Positions 6,553 through 13,565 of a stretch of 40,358 nt of DNA are shown here, in pieces. Origin of the DNA: a virus; IMG/VR virus record IMGVR_UViG_3300011271_000013, positions 1 through 40,358 of that record. The stretch is one strand, 5' to 3'. The position numbers and the translations under genes were made by a program. The notes beneath the pieces are model-generated. The model ran no database searches, was not told where the DNA came from, and saw only the letters and a program-made list of their open reading frames with translations. Every line of letters begins with the position of its first letter. Position 1 is the first letter of the stretch.

Positions 6553-6887
6553 CAATCCAACTCACTCAAAAGCTCAACCGAAGAGGGATCTAAACTCGTC
6601 CGCTCTGCATAAACCCACCACGCCCCATCAGTATCCTCCTTGAGCTTTAGCTGCAAAGGGTCATACTCACTTGAGCCCCAAAGAGGCATGTTCGGTTCAT
6701 GTACCTTCTTGTTCTCTTCCCGATGCAACACCCGAGCCTTGTTACAGCGGAGCCGGAAGTAATGCGCATCCGCATACGCGCCCAGACAAACCCGACCCCC
6801 TTTAGGGTCATCGACGACTCTTTCGAAGAAATCTAAGCAATCCTGATATGATTGGAGAGAGGTAGGGAGGGACATTTCATTCACCAT
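6552..6887 (-). CDS. Hypothetical protein, 111 aa
   Basis: Begins MVNEMSLPTSLQSYQDCLDFFERV and contains the segment YADAHYFRLRCNKARVLHREENKKV, followed by a strand-rich end (YDPLQLKLKEDTDGAWWVYAERTS). Starts at 6887 or 6875 are both possible. It overlaps the helicase stop, so it is co-translated with the helicase. No family is recognised; a helicase-associated role is possible from context only. Confidence 0.6.
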   Translation of the reverse strand: MVNEMSLPTSLQSYQDCLDFFERVVDDPKGGRVCLGAYADAHYFRLRCNKARVLHREENKKVHEPNMPLWGSSEYDPLQLKLKEDTDGAWWVYAERTSLDPSSVELLSELD

Positions 6888-8311
6888 TGTATCTGTTCAG
6901 AGTCGATCTCTGTTAGTCTATCGCTTGAGCGAGTTGAGATGACGTAATCAAGATTCTTATTTTGAGCGGAGGGGTCCTTCCGCACCAGCCAAGGATCGAG
7001 ATGAATGACATTCTCCCATTCCAAGCCCTTGGCCTTATGGCCTGTGGTGAGGAGGATGCTACCGCTTTGCTCGAAGATATGCTTGACGTAGGCAAGAGCG
7101 CCGTGGAGGTCTCGGCCTTGCAAGGCAAACACCCTCATACATGCAGCCATATCCGAAGCTGTCTTTGATTCCTTTTCGAGGCGATCAGCTTCCCACTCCT
7201 TAATTGAAGCCAAAACCCCATCCCTCCGGAGAGTTTCTGGACCGAGCTTCTTCATGATACCTATCAAACGAGGTCCAATATCACTGCCAGCAATAGAGAT
7301 ACTGCGGCCAGCCCCGAGCAGACGAAAAGCCATAGATAGAAGCGGTGCGTTGTTGCGGCATATGATAGTGATATCATCATGAATATCAGAAACGCTAAGA
7401 TGAGATAGCTTATCAACCCGGCCTCCTTCTGAAAACCATTTAAAGTGCGGGACGTGCCAATGCACGTTCTGTACAATCCGTGAGGGGCATCTGAAAGAGA
7501 TGCTCAGAGGCAATCCCTGGCACTTGTACGTTTCCGTGGCTTCTTCAATCCCACCTGCTTTAGCCCCTCTAAATCCGTATATGTTCTGCCAAGGGTCCCC
7601 AACTCCAATAAGCCTGCCGCGAACAAGCTTCCCAAGAAGGGCGTGATTGATCGGTGACAGGTCTTGGTATTCGTCAACGAGAACAAGTGGAAACTGAGGG
7701 TATGTACCACCGAACAGCGCGGGCATGTATATCTGATCGTTGTAGTCAATGAGCCCTTCGTAGGATTGCTTGATGCTACGCTGAAGGACGATATCGATGA
7801 GGTCGGCGGTGAGGTCATCAGGGAGTTCCTCTAAAGCTCTATGTAGTTGTAAGCGCGTAATAAGTCGTTTGGCGTTGGGATAGAGATCGCCGGGGATGTA
7901 GCCCAGAGCTTTGGCGAGCCCCACTCCAGCCAAGACTTCATGATACACTCCCCATAAAGTATCGCGGTAGTCCTTGGGGGCGTTATCAATGATGTCTCTA
8001 AGGATAAGATTAGATTTCTTTGCTTCAAGGCGCAGACTTCTGCCTGTAGCCCAGATACGATGTCCGATGGAGTTGAACGTTCGTACAGTGGTGGTGGAAA
8101 GCATACGCTTCGAGGCTTCATCGGCGTTCTTCCGGTTGAAGACAAGGTAGAGAATTGGACCTCGCGGCACAGCCCTTTCAAGCAACTCAAGAGTGGAGGT
8201 CTTCCCTGTCCCGGCCAAGGCAGAGATCATCAAGTTGGCTTTAGAAGCCTTTGCTGCGGCAAGGATGGCATCTTGTTCTTCGGTGTTGGCATGGCTCATT
8301 GTATCGGTCAT
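6881..8311 (-). CDS. UvrD-like superfamily 1A DNA helicase
   Basis: A 476-residue helicase with the SF1A motifs in order: motif I ALAGTGKTS (31-39); motif Ia LVFNRKNADEA; TVRTFNSIGH (76-84); the DYNDQIYMPAL segment; motif II LVLVDEYQDLSP (209-220); motif III LIGVGDPWQNIYGFRGA (234-250); motif IV ISFRCPSRIV; motif V LLTTGHKAKGLEWENVIHL (420-438); and motif VI LDYVISTRSSDRL. It is shorter than UvrD (about 720 aa), with compact 1B and 2B insertions. The expected role is 3'-5' unwinding in replication or recombination beside the Cas4-like nuclease and Sak4-like ATPase. A replicative DnaB-type helicase is not seen in the window. Confidence 0.9.
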   Translation of the reverse strand: MTDTMSHANTEEQDAILAAAKASKANLMISALAGTGKTSTLELLERAVPRGPILYLVFNRKNADEASKRMLSTTTVRTFNSIGHRIWATGRSLRLEAKKSNLILRDIIDNAPKDYRDTLWGVYHEVLAGVGLAKALGYIPGDLYPNAKRLITRLQLHRALEELPDDLTADLIDIVLQRSIKQSYEGLIDYNDQIYMPALFGGTYPQFPLVLVDEYQDLSPINHALLGKLVRGRLIGVGDPWQNIYGFRGAKAGGIEEATETYKCQGLPLSISFRCPSRIVQNVHWHVPHFKWFSEGGRVDKLSHLSVSDIHDDITIICRNNAPLLSMAFRLLGAGRSISIAGSDIGPRLIGIMKKLGPETLRRDGVLASIKEWEADRLEKESKTASDMAACMRVFALQGRDLHGALAYVKHIFEQSGSILLTTGHKAKGLEWENVIHLDPWLVRKDPSAQNKNLDYVISTRSSDRLTEIDSEQIQW

Positions 8312-8544
8312 GATATAAGCTTTCCCATCGCAAGTTCCGTAACCTTCTCACGCATCCTCTTCTGCAACTCTGCCACAGCAAGCCATCCCATTGCCATCAC
8401 TCTGTCCTTATCCGTGTCTTCGGTTTGGTGCAGATGTGCGATGACGGCGCAACAGTCTCGCGCTTCGTCGAGGTGGTGGAGGAGCATGGTGTAAGTCTCG
8501 GATCTTGTAACAATACCCCCCTTTGTAGAGAAATTAGTTACCAT
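8308..8544 (-). CDS. Small helical hypothetical protein, 78 aa
   Basis: Begins MVTNFSTKGGIVTRSETYTMLLHHLDEARDC and is nearly all helical (WLAVAELQKRMREKVTELAM). The ATG at 8544 overlaps the stop of the previous gene (TGATG) and its stop overlaps the helicase start. An upstream GTG at 8547 is an alternative. Function unknown. Confidence 0.6.
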   Translation of the reverse strand: MVTNFSTKGGIVTRSETYTMLLHHLDEARDCCAVIAHLHQTEDTDKDRVMAMGWLAVAELQKRMREKVTELAMGKLIS

Positions 8545-8762
8545 CACCTAGCCTTTCGGTTCCAAAAGTAAGAGGGGTCATTGTGCCAATCTGGCACTTG
8601 TGCTGCGTCTATCATATGTGCACAGGCCTTAGTTACACGTTCTGAAGGCAACTCAACCACCTCCCCTGTCCTTGTCTTTCTCACCACCGGCATCTCTGGG
8701 TCCCTCCAATCGAGGACGTTTGGGTTCCGTTGGAGATACCTTCTCTGCTGCTTCGTAATCAT
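8544..8762 (-). CDS. Small hypothetical protein, 72 aa
   Basis: Begins MITKQQRRYLQRNPNVLDW and ends DPSYFWNRKAR. The ATG at 8762 has AAGGG 9 nt upstream; an in-frame ATG at 8768 is also possible. Its 5' part overlaps the 3' end of the gene 8653-8979 by about 110 nt in another frame, a long overlap for this region. The basic N terminus and TRTGEVVELP strand pair suggest a small nucleic-acid-binding protein, but no family is recognised. Confidence 0.5.
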   Translation of the reverse strand: MITKQQRRYLQRNPNVLDWRDPEMPVVRKTRTGEVVELPSERVTKACAHMIDAAQVPDWHNDPSYFWNRKAR

Positions 8763-8979
8763 AAGCATAAACCCTTCTAATCTCGCCCACCATAAGGGTG
8801 AGGATTCGGTCGCTTTCATCTTGCATTCGTTGCATAGTCCCGGCCAATAGTGCTTGAAAGTGTGGCCTCATCTCATCCCAGCTGGAACATTGGGACATCT
8901 GAAATATAAGCTGGTCTTGGTTCCGGATAAGGGCGACAAGACGCAGGACTTCGTTTGAAGAAGGATCTGGAGTGGTCAC
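8653..8979 (-). CDS. Helical hypothetical protein, 108 aa, GTG start
   Basis: The frame is open to 9072, but the GTG at 8979 overlaps the stop of the preceding gene as GTGA, the local pattern of coupling, so I choose it. The product has a long amphipathic helical core (NEVLRLVALIRNQDQLIFQM, then QALLAGTMQRMQDESDRIL) and a charged tail ending GEKDKDRGGG that is encoded in the overlap with the next gene. Function unknown; a coiled-coil oligomer is plausible. Confidence 0.5.
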   Translation of the reverse strand: MTTPDPSSNEVLRLVALIRNQDQLIFQMSQCSSWDEMRPHFQALLAGTMQRMQDESDRILTLMVGEIRRVYAYDYEAAEKVSPTEPKRPRLEGPRDAGGEKDKDRGGG

Positions 8980-9356
8980 AGGCGCCTCGCTATGTGTGGC
9001 TTCGGTTGCGCCTTGAAAAGGGAAGTGATGTCGGGCTTCGGTGCGGGAAGGGATTTGAAATGGTCGGGCCAATCCACAGGTAGTGGCGGTGCCTCTATTG
9101 GCTTTGGGTCAAACACACTTGGGTTTATTCTTGAGTCGCAAGCTAGTTCATCCCAAGGCCAATAGTGGAATGGAAACGCCCGGTGCCCTGATGTTGGGAT
9201 GATCCACCAATAGCCAAGCTCCTCACAGTCGAAGCATCCCCAGATGACCTGATCTATTCCCGTGACACAGTGAGGACAGTCCATCCTATGGGCGACATCA
9301 AACGCGGCTTCGCCTCGTACCTTATGAGCTATGAGAAAGAGTTCAGACATTTGCAT
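8976..9356 (-). CDS. Hypothetical protein with CxxC / CxxCE zinc-type pairs, 126 aa
   Basis: Near the N terminus, MDCPHCVTG followed by WGCFDCEELGYW forms two CxxC pairs about 15 residues apart, a zinc-ribbon arrangement. The rest is Trp/Pro-rich (FPFHYWPWDELACD), and the end KPDITSLFKAQPKPHIARRL is a flexible tail like those on other small proteins of this operon. Start at 9356, or 9350 at the second Met. Likely a small zinc-binding protein; its target is unknown. Confidence 0.6.
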   Translation of the reverse strand: MQMSELFLIAHKVRGEAAFDVAHRMDCPHCVTGIDQVIWGCFDCEELGYWWIIPTSGHRAFPFHYWPWDELACDSRINPSVFDPKPIEAPPLPVDWPDHFKSLPAPKPDITSLFKAQPKPHIARRL

Positions 9357-9597
9357 GGAATATCCTGTTATGTAGTTTTATCGAAGCTAACATGCCCACC
9401 ATAGCACCCAATCCACACGGGAAGGCTATTAGCCAATCATTGCGTGACACCAAGCCAATTAGAAACACATCTAAAAAGGCCATAGTGTAAGCAGTCACAG
9501 CTACCAGTTTCATGTGTCCTCCTATGACGTTCTTGTATTGAAACCCTTTCACAAACACAGTTACAAATGTAGTGCAGCCACCAATCAGGTAAGCCAT
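9343..9597 (-). CDS. Small membrane protein, 84 aa, about three membrane segments
   Basis: The ATG at 9597 (MAYLIGGCTTFVTVFV) follows the stop of the previous gene by one base. Three hydrophobic stretches are visible: residues 3-18, about 30-50 (LVAVTAYTMAFLDVFLIGLV) and about 55-73 (WLIAFPCGLGAMVGMLASI). This is holin-like in size and membrane count, but it sits in the leftward early block with no endolysin beside it, so a lysis role is only one option; superinfection exclusion or membrane takeover are others. Confidence 0.6.
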   Translation of the reverse strand: MAYLIGGCTTFVTVFVKGFQYKNVIGGHMKLVAVTAYTMAFLDVFLIGLVSRNDWLIAFPCGLGAMVGMLASIKLHNRIFHANV

Positions 9598-9598
9598 C

Positions 9599-9853
9599 TT
9601 ACTGCAACTTTCCCTTCTCGTGAGCTTCATTCGCTTCAAGATTCTCAAGAAAGCTCTCGCTGTAATCAGCGAGCATAAGCTTGGCATCGAAGCCGGGTCG
9701 GGAGTTGTTGAGCCAAATTGTAAGATGGATCATCTCAATGAGAGTGACAGCTTCAAAAGGAGTGTCGGTGAGGCCGATGATGGTGCCGTAGAGGCCCTGG
9801 GCCATCATCTTTAGCTCGCTGACGCGTTCGGGGGAGATTGCAGGCTCGGTCAT
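9599..9853 (-). CDS. Small helical hypothetical protein, 84 aa
   Basis: Begins MTEPAISPERVSELKMMAQGLY and is acidic and helical throughout, ending ENLEANEAHEKGKLQ. The ATG at 9853 overlaps the previous stop (TGATG). No family recognised. It immediately precedes the membrane protein gene. Confidence 0.65.
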   Translation of the reverse strand: MTEPAISPERVSELKMMAQGLYGTIIGLTDTPFEAVTLIEMIHLTIWLNNSRPGFDAKLMLADYSESFLENLEANEAHEKGKLQ

Positions 9854-10149
9854 CAGATAACTCCTATCTTCTTGAGTGCATCCCGTGCCGCCTCGCGATC
9901 ATTCTGCGTAAGCCCCTTCATAGTGAGAGCCTTTGGTGGGATCTCGGCGCGGTGGAACGGGACGCCACTGTGCTCAATATGAAGCGCACCCATGTGGTGC
10001 AAGCCCGCACTCAAGCCTCCTTCGGAGCGGGCGAAACGTGCGATGTAAGGTCCGTTTATGGAAGGGAGTTGCATGTAGATGTTTAACTCGTCGGCCCAGC
10101 AAAGGACGGCGTAAGGTGGCGCGGCGGATTTGGCTGAATAGGCGCTCAT
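9853..10149 (-). CDS. Hypothetical protein, 98 aa
   Basis: The central part ADELNIYMQLPSINGPYIARFAR and GALHIEHSGVPFHRAEIP looks like a beta-sandwich; the end TQNDREAARDALKKIGVI is a helix. ATGA overlap with the gene before and TGATG with the gene after. I recognise no family. Confidence 0.6.
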   Translation of the reverse strand: MSAYSAKSAAPPYAVLCWADELNIYMQLPSINGPYIARFARSEGGLSAGLHHMGALHIEHSGVPFHRAEIPPKALTMKGLTQNDREAARDALKKIGVI

Positions 10150-10343
10150 ACTGTAATCCTTCCTACGCCATTACAATCACGGCATTGTTCATAGATAGGA
10201 ACGTGAAGCCATTGGCTAATAAGGAACCGGCCCGCCCCATCGCATGCCGCACAAAGTATCGTGACCTCATGCTCAGGTTGGGCCTTCAACTCCCCCTTCA
10301 TCCGCGCCGCGATGTCTTTGAAGTCGTAGACAAAGGAGGTCAT
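10146..10343 (-). CDS. Small zinc-finger protein of DnaJ cysteine-rich type, 65 aa
   Basis: Two motifs, CAACDGAGR and CRDCNGVGR, match the CxxCxGxG repeats that bind zinc in the DnaJ cysteine-rich domain, spaced about 19 residues apart. One pair of repeats would hold a single zinc ion. Small phage proteins of this type are common and mostly uncharacterised. It is coupled to the gene after by ATGA. Confidence 0.65.
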   Translation of the reverse strand: MTSFVYDFKDIAARMKGELKAQPEHEVTILCAACDGAGRFLISQWLHVPIYEQCRDCNGVGRITV

Positions 10344-10415
10344 TTAAGCACCCAATAGATCAAGAAGCCAAACCGCGCTAAGCTTGCCGCGGCCAGGGGT
10401 ATATGGGATTAGCAT
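10344..10415 (-). CDS. Very small protein, 23 aa, with strong ribosome site
   Basis: The frame reads MLIPYTPGRGKLSAVWLLDL and three more residues. An AAGGAGG site 5 nt before the ATG is among the strongest in the leftward block. The ATG overlaps the stop of the SWIM-like gene (TGATG), and its TAA is followed at once by the ATG of the zinc-finger gene. The hydrophobic end could insert in or lie on a membrane. It could also be a translational relay only. Confidence 0.4.
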   Translation of the reverse strand: MLIPYTPGRGKLSAVWLLDLLGA

Positions 10416-10726
10416 CAAAACCTCCTTTTGATGTGAGTTGGCGCAGTTGAAGGAGTGATTTGGCCTTCTGGTGGTAGGGTCGCAGGCTGCGACCAGCCTT
10501 GCATCCACCATCCCCGATCAAAATCAAACATCCATTCATCCCCAACATGCCCCCTCGCGATGAACTTGCATAACATCTGCCGATGGCGACAGGTGGAGCG
10601 GACTCCGGCAGGGCACTCGCATTCTTCAAGCGTAAGCAGATAGGAGCCTTGCGGATTCATATCTGAGTCGAACTTCGTAATACGATATTGATCGCCGGAG
10701 TGGCGGCAGTTATACAGAATGGCCAT
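10415..10726 (-). CDS. SWIM-type zinc-finger protein, 103 aa
   Basis: The segment C36-E-C38-P-A-G-V-R-S-T-C46-R-H48 fits the SWIM consensus CxCx(n)CxH, a fold that binds DNA or protein. The N-terminal YNCRHSGDQYRITKFDSDMN resembles the strands before a SWIM finger. The C terminus is Trp-rich then Pro/Thr-rich (WWMQGWSQPATLPPEGQ). Its role in the phage is unknown. Confidence 0.6.
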   Translation of the reverse strand: MAILYNCRHSGDQYRITKFDSDMNPQGSYLLTLEECECPAGVRSTCRHRQMLCKFIARGHVGDEWMFDFDRGWWMQGWSQPATLPPEGQITPSTAPTHIKRRF

Positions 10727-10907
10727 TAGTATGTTCCCTGTTCAAAGCAGTCGCGATCCATTTGGCATCGCTCTCATACGGACATTCACAGATGGTCTGG
10801 AAGCCACACTTGTTGTATTCATTTGGCTTCGTCGTGTCTGCTACAGATGCCTCATTGCAACAGGCATGATTTATGTCATCCAATGTTACTATATATCGAT
10901 CTGTCAT
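10710..10907 (-). CDS. Small Cys-containing hypothetical protein, 65 aa
   Basis: Begins MTDRYIVTLDDINHACCNEAS and contains CGFQTICECPYESDAKWIATALNREH. The ATG at 10907 overlaps the stop of the zinc-ribbon gene. The end DAKWIATALNRE resembles the helix that closes many small phage proteins of the form DAxxIAxxLN. Function unknown. Confidence 0.6.
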   Translation of the reverse strand: MTDRYIVTLDDINHACCNEASVADTTKPNEYNKCGFQTICECPYESDAKWIATALNREHTNGHSV

Positions 10908-11047
10908 GACCAAAACCTTTCCTCTTCTTCTCTGACGCAGGGGGCCTTTTCCAGATCTATAATCTGCCCACAGTTGGGGCAAATGAAGATGATATAGGGC
11001 TCATCTCCGAAGGCTTCACAAGGCGTGGCGCACTCTGTGCAGGTCAT
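10904..11047 (-). CDS. Zinc-ribbon protein, 47 aa
   Basis: CTECATPC near the start and ICPNCGQII about 20 residues later form two cysteine pairs typical of a zinc ribbon, followed by an acidic tail (REEEERFWS). The ATG at 11047 overlaps the stop of the secreted protein gene. A transcription- or nuclease-associated ribbon is possible; nothing more specific can be said. Confidence 0.55.
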   Translation of the reverse strand: MTCTECATPCEAFGDEPYIIFICPNCGQIIDLEKAPCVREEEERFWS

Positions 11048-11322
11048 GACACCCCTCCAAAGAACAAACACCGTGGGGTTCCACTTGAGGTGTGGCACAC
11101 ATGACACCCTCCATCTTTTGAAGGGAAAGAAGCGTTCTTAGGGAACATCATTCCGTGCCATTTGTAGTAGTCAGGCGAAGTGCTTATCTCAGCACAGTCC
11201 ACGGGGTGACAGTCTTGATCTGAGCAGCAATGCTTGGGGTACCATTCATGTGCTGGAGCGCGATGCGTAACCAAAGCCAGAGCCAATGCAATCACAGCCG
11301 GAAGAGGCAAGAGCTTAATCAT
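11044..11322 (-). CDS. Secreted cysteine-rich protein, 92 aa
   Basis: The start at 11322 gives a Sec signal peptide, MIKLLPLPAVIALALALVTH-RAPA, followed by HEWYPKHCCSDQDCHPVDCAEI and, near the end, CHVCHTSSGTPRCLF. The eight cysteines suggest a disulfide-bonded periplasmic protein. From memory, this family (HEWYPxxCCSxxDCxPV) occurs widely in alphaproteobacteria and their phages without known function. It is the first gene after a consensus promoter (11369-11397), so it is probably made early and strongly. A role in the periplasm, such as blocking superinfection, is inference. Confidence 0.7.
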   Translation of the reverse strand: MIKLLPLPAVIALALALVTHRAPAHEWYPKHCCSDQDCHPVDCAEISTSPDYYKWHGMMFPKNASFPSKDGGCHVCHTSSGTPRCLFFGGVS

Positions 11323-11368
11323 ATGAACATCCAATCCCGCAAAGGCAATTCTCCATTGTATACTTAGT

Positions 11369-11397
11369 ATTATACCACGATTTCGAATAAAAGTCAA
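11369..11397 (-). promoter_or_regulatory. Leftward sigma70-type promoter
   Basis: Reading leftward, TTGACT (11397-11392) and TATAAT (11374-11369) are separated by exactly 17 nt. This near-consensus promoter would start RNA near 11362 and drive the block from the secreted Cys-rich protein toward the helicase and polymerase. It lies between that gene and the terminator of the preceding gene. Confidence 0.85.
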
Positions 11398-11460
11398 GGG
11401 GTCTGATTGCTGCCAGACTCCCTGATTTGCCTGATAGCAAGCTAAGCTTAAGGCAGAGAA

Positions 11461-11486
11461 AAGGCCCCGCTTTTACACGGGGCCTT
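11461..11486 (-). terminator. Rho-independent terminator after the coiled-coil gene
   Basis: A 9-bp perfect stem (AAGGCCCCG with CGGGGCCTT, loop 8 nt), read leftward, is followed by TTCTCT, giving a run TTTTCTCT. It sits 10 nt past the stop of the 11496-12500 gene and separates it from the next promoter. Confidence 0.8.
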
Positions 11487-11495
11487 AAGACGAAG

Positions 11496-12500
11496 TTAGG
11501 ATTGATGTGAAGCCCTATTCGCCTCTGGCAGAGGGCGCCATTCGTAATCTTCCCTAGTGCCGCCACAGTTGAGCCACTCATGGAGTGGGACATAGTTAGT
11601 CACATCGTAGTACTTCCGACCTTTGTAGAAAGTGGAACGGTAGCGGTTCCGTTCAGGCGGCGAAGCGCTGGAGGGCGCAGCGTCCGTGGAAGTGACAGTA
11701 CCAGACAATGCAGTTTCGGACTGAGTGCCCTGCGGAGTGGCAAAAGGGCCAGCACTCGGACCCTCAGTCAACCCACGCTCCGCAGACGAGACACTGGAAT
11801 CCTCCGGCGCCGAGGCGGAGTTTGGAGTGGGGGCAGTAATAGGGTCCGTTTCACTCTGACCCAAACCCTGAGGGGTGGGGGCCGAGGCGGACGGAGTAGG
11901 GAGAGTTTCACTCAACCCTTGCTGAAGCCTAGGTACGCTTCGCGGCAAATCATCGTTGTAAGACTCAGGCTTGGAGGGGTCCGTGCCTTCGCCGCTGAAG
12001 GATGATGTATCTTCCGAAGGGGCGAAAGGGCGGGTGAGTTGTTCTTGCGCCAAGGACATTTCACGCTCTAATTGAACAATACGATCATAACGCTCTTCAG
12101 CAAGATCCCTCACATGAGTTATCTCTTCATTGGTAGCATTGAGAACACTTTGAGCGATCATCGTTTGCTCAATGCCTGTAACAGCCCCAATGATCTTGAG
12201 ACCATCCTCGACATACTGGTGCACAACCTTAAGCAAACCCTGCACCTTGTCATCTGCTTCCAAGTGGCGAAACCCTGCATCGTCCCGCTCTGCCTCCACA
12301 GAGCGGAGCTTCGCAATAAGGGTTTCCTCAGCCTGCTTTAGTTCATGAATGCGAAGCTCTCGCGACGCGATGGTTTGGCCCAAGGACAGATTGTTGCCTT
12401 CAAGCTGTTGGATGCGAGATTGATAGCTTGGCTCCGCGTCAAACGCACGCTTTGCCTCAGCGATGGAGTTCAAGAACCCCGAGATACTTTCATTAGTCAT
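11496..12500 (-). CDS. Coiled-coil protein with Ser/Thr/Pro linker and C-terminal domain, 334 aa
   Basis: Three parts are visible. Residues 1-155 are helical with heptad patterns (SRIQQLEGNNLSLG, IHELKQAEETLIAKLRSVEAE, ERYDRIVQLEREMSLAQEQL) and probably form a coiled coil. Residues 160-290 are a low-complexity linker rich in Ser, Thr, Pro, Gly and Glu. Residues 290-334 (YRSTFYKGRKYYDVTNYVPLHEWLNCGG) form a small Tyr/Trp-rich domain. GGAG lies 7 nt before the ATG. It has its own structured leader and terminator, so it is likely a separately controlled early gene. I recognise no family; a scaffold or decoy for a host protein is conceivable but unsupported. Confidence 0.7.
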   Translation of the reverse strand: MTNESISGFLNSIAEAKRAFDAEPSYQSRIQQLEGNNLSLGQTIASRELRIHELKQAEETLIAKLRSVEAERDDAGFRHLEADDKVQGLLKVVHQYVEDGLKIIGAVTGIEQTMIAQSVLNATNEEITHVRDLAEERYDRIVQLEREMSLAQEQLTRPFAPSEDTSSFSGEGTDPSKPESYNDDLPRSVPRLQQGLSETLPTPSASAPTPQGLGQSETDPITAPTPNSASAPEDSSVSSAERGLTEGPSAGPFATPQGTQSETALSGTVTSTDAAPSSASPPERNRYRSTFYKGRKYYDVTNYVPLHEWLNCGGTREDYEWRPLPEANRASHQS

Positions 12501-12718
12501 GACATGACTCCGTTAAGGGTTGCATTCATAAGCTCCTATGTCAGCATTGCTGAGCTTGAGCTTATCGTTGCGAAAAGAAAGGCGCCCAAGGCCTTGGCGG
12601 ATATACCGCTAGGTGCGTGAGCGTTGCCTCTACTGGAGGCGAAGCTTTCAAGGCCATCCTGAGCTTATGTGGAAGGTCGCCCCTTCGTGCTCATTGCTGA
12701 CCTTGTTTCCCCAAAGGG
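12501..12718. other. Gene-free 218-bp segment with nested hairpins
   Basis: No convincing gene is seen. Reading leftward the segment would be the leader of the coiled-coil gene. At 12528-12565 an 8-bp stem (ATAAGCTC with GAGCTTAT) encloses a smaller stem (TCAGC/GCTGA, 12541-12553). A 12-bp palindrome CCAAGGCCTTGG lies near 12589-12600, and GCGG-TATAT-CCGC lies beside it. A second GAGCTTATG copy occurs at 12661. These may be terminator or regulatory structures. Confidence 0.4.
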
Positions 12719-13405
12719 TTAGTGCGCGGTAGCCCCTACAGGCTTCTGCCGTGGCGCAACCTTCCCTGCCTGCGTAGCGGAAAGCGTAGCCTTGGCTTCA
12801 CCCTTCGCCCGGGGCTTCGGCGGAACCTTCGGCTTTGCCTTCAAGCTTTCATCGCCGGCCTTATCGCCGAGCATAGCTGCGACGTTCAAGCCCTTGATGG
12901 GAAGCTCTGCACGGGCCTTGAGGTTCTCTTCCGCTCGCTTGTAGAGATCTGGGTTACCCGATAGGACTTCTTTCGCAAAGGCTGTCAATTCCTTCGCGTC
13001 AAAAGCCGAGATCTTATACCCATTGCTCCGCAAGGTATCCTTCACCAGAGCCTTTGCAAGGCGCATGGCCTCTGTTTGCGTAGCCCCAGTGCGCTTGGAC
13101 GTGGCCTTCGCACCCTTGAGATTTCCGTCATACATCGCTTGCACAGTGCGCTGCGCTTGTTCCACAATCTCCGCGGTACGCCTGACCTTATCCTCGCCTT
13201 CAGCTTTGGTGATGCCCACAGCGATCTTGGACATCCCCACTTTGTTGACGATCGTTTCGAGGCCGACCGCGAAGATGTATCGAAAGATTTCCAAATCCAA
13301 GATCATATCCGGGTCAACCACAACCGTACCAACGCCACCCTTGAGCTTGACCTCAATAGGGTCAGACTTTTTCGAGGAGGCTTCGCTTGCAACTGCGTCA
13401 GTCAT
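12719..13405 (-). CDS. Hypothetical early protein with basic Lys/Ala/Pro tail, 228 aa
   Basis: The start at 13405 (MTDAVASEASSKKSD) has AAAGGA 8 nt upstream; the frame runs open to 13447. Residues 20-150 appear to be a folded alpha/beta part (IEVKLKGGVGTVVVDPDMILDLEIFRYIFAVGLETIVNKVG), followed by a helix-rich region and a tail rich in Lys, Ala and Pro (LKAKPKVPPKPRAKGEAKATLS), like a histone-type or DNA-coating tail. No family is recognised. DNA binding is inferred only from charge. Confidence 0.7.
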   Translation of the reverse strand: MTDAVASEASSKKSDPIEVKLKGGVGTVVVDPDMILDLEIFRYIFAVGLETIVNKVGMSKIAVGITKAEGEDKVRRTAEIVEQAQRTVQAMYDGNLKGAKATSKRTGATQTEAMRLAKALVKDTLRSNGYKISAFDAKELTAFAKEVLSGNPDLYKRAEENLKARAELPIKGLNVAAMLGDKAGDESLKAKPKVPPKPRAKGEAKATLSATQAGKVAPRQKPVGATAH

Positions 13406-13513
13406 TGCTATAGTCCTTTCATCTGACGTCTTTGTGCGAAAGGGCACTACTGCCGTCCTTCACCGAGCGAGGCTCGTACCGAAGCGCAGTCTATGGCTCT
13501 CTCAATGCCTTAA

Positions 13514-13540
13514 GGCCCGTAAGGCTTGCACCTGCGGGCC
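13514..13540 (-). terminator. Possible hairpin terminator or attenuator
   Basis: GGCCCG (13514-13519) pairs with CGGGCC (13535-13540), with further pairs inside. It lies between the small gene ending at 13566 and the gene starting at 13405. No T tract follows leftward, so termination would be weak. Confidence 0.35.
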
Positions 13541-13565
13541 GTAAAGTATTAGTTGGAATAAAGGC

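Noticed and set aside
12528-12565. Riboswitch
   Set aside because: The nested stems are real, but they match no riboswitch class I can recognise, and no metabolic gene follows.
12580-12700. Leftward 40-codon frame starting MALKASPPVEATL
   Set aside because: Its ribosome site is too close to the ATG, it overlaps the hairpins and the peptide is low-complexity; not supported as a gene.
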